A stretch of 64,000 nt of DNA from positions 1,029,927-1,093,926 of the forward strand of contig CAWBGG010000007.1 of assembly GCA_963788205.1 (NCBI GenBank), given 5' to 3'. Under the pieces are notes generated by a model. That model did not search any database. It was not told where the DNA came from and saw only the letters and a program-made list of their open reading frames with translations. This DNA comes from CAVVMA01 sp963788205 (lineage in GTDB: Bacteria > Desulfobacterota > Binatia > Binatales > Binataceae). This document shows, in pieces, positions 63,344 through 64,000 of the stretch. Position 1 is the first letter of the stretch, and each line of letters begins with the position of its first letter. Position numbers and translations under genes: made by a program.

Positions 63344-64000
63344 ATGCGGGCAGCAGTGGTAAAGATCCTCACTGCTGGGATCGGCGTTCTTGCTCACGAT
63401 TCCCGCGCGCGCGTGGGCCACCGGCTGTCGACCCGATTCGATAGTCACTCACTGCGCGGAGGGCGTCGCCACGGCCCGGCAGCGTCACCACCTCGACCGC
63501 GATGTCCCTCACGGGAACAAGCGATGAGATCGCTATCGACAGCAAGGCGCCTTGGCTTCTAACGTGTCGAGCGGCGACATCACCGTCAGTTCGACCGATT
63601 GTACCGGCTATACCTTCCACGCGGTTTCGGGCGCTGACCAGGTACTCTCCACCATCGGCGAAGTAGCGGGCTTTTACGCCACCGGCACAGCCAGCGCCTC
63701 GAGCTGCCACTTCAAGGCGGTATCGAGCGCCACACTGGCTAATGACATGGCGATTACTACCCGCGATGTGCCGACCGGTGGCGCGATCGATACAAGCAAT
63801 GGGAACACCTCGACCGCGGCACTCGATCCCACCGTAGCAACCGGCTCAGTCTCAACGGGCAATGCGAACGACTTACTCTATGGTGGTTTGCTCGCTTACG
63901 CCTATTCACATCTCACCTGGTCGGGCGGCCTCGCCGACACGACCAGATCCCGACTGACGACGGGCCGAATAACTCCACCAACTTCATAATCGATCCCTGG
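63344..64000 (+). pseudogene. Start of a second secreted surface protein, frameshifted, runs off the window
   Basis: Begins MRAAVVKILTAGIGVL and, after one frame change near 63395, TIPARAWATGCRPDS: a signal peptide with cleavage after AWA. Further pieces: SVTTSTAMSLTGTSDEIAID, then from 63552 ASNVSSGDITVSSTDCTGYT and DLLYGGLLAYAYSHLTWSGG. A last shift near 63950 gives DDGPNNSTNFIIDPW to the edge. Similar in style to the globular part of the collagen-like protein (NNLLVAM and NDLLYGG type motifs), so perhaps a tandem paralogue. Confidence 0.55.

Overview
The window is one stretch of a high-GC bacterial chromosome with mostly Gram-negative features: a Tad pilus locus with an outer-membrane secretin, lipoproteins, and a c-type cytochrome assembly gene inside a haem cluster. 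The mix of Tad pili, DUF35/thiolase-like and MaoC-type acyl-CoA genes, an amidohydrolase of the PF04909 type and NodU-type carbamoyltransferase suggests an uncultured soil proteobacterium-like lineage. Binatota or Desulfobacterota-like is my best guess, made from gene content only. Several otherwise well-conserved genes carry single-base frameshifts, so this is probably metagenomic or long-read assembly with some uncorrected indels, mixed with true pseudogenes.

Layout. 0-9.6 kb (minus strand): three flp pilins, cpaB/rcpC, cpaC/rcpA, tadZ, tadA, tadB, tadC, a DUF1877 gene, and at the left edge the end of a Fis-type regulator. 10-17 kb: DUF192, then a tight haem/sirohaem operon (precorrin-2 dehydrogenase, ccsA-like, hemA, hemC, cobA-hemD, hemB). 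17-19.7 kb: a small accessory island (GIY-YIG-like protein, secreted protein, small basic protein) lying between two copies of one short module. 19.8-28.4 kb: amidohydrolase, DedA, citrate synthase, methyltransferase, and a catabolic-looking run (alpha/beta hydrolase, Cys-less thiolase, DUF35, PHP, two hot-dog hydratases). 28.4-32.9 kb: an unusual island (an unknown protein, an Asp/Gly/Ala pentapeptide-repeat protein, an anchored partner, an HTTM protein and a broken DCC protein) bracketed by two copies of the 3' end of a MaoC gene. 33-38 kb: a HigA antitoxin with only a stub of its toxin, two unknown secreted proteins, a GAF-Fis regulator and a GNAT-like gene whose 3' end is also duplicated. 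38-48.3 kb: two transglutaminase-like proteins, N-formylglutamate amidohydrolase-like protein, GH13 enzyme, VWA lipoprotein, GST, then an SGNH hydrolase / DUF5989 / carbamoyltransferase / small membrane protein group. 48.4-53 kb: a giant surface protein with nearly identical 693-bp repeats. 53.3-54.6 kb: a stand-alone ClpX-type zinc finger, a membrane protein and a fourth flp pilin. 54.8-59.8 kb: a Mu-like packaging cassette (membrane protein, DUF2730, gp26-like, DUF3486, terminase, portal). 59.8-64 kb: secreted proteins, one collagen-like, badly frameshifted and invaded by repeat elements.

Two cross-cutting signals stand out. First, the flp cluster and the distant fourth flp gene are each preceded by a near-identical sigma-54-type promoter, and a Fis-domain regulator sits at the end of the Tad locus. 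This suggests one sigma-54 regulon for pilus production. Second, two accessory cassettes are each bracketed by a direct copy of the 3' end of a neighbouring gene, and a third lies between duplicated modules, which points to one recurring way of gaining cassettes in this genome.
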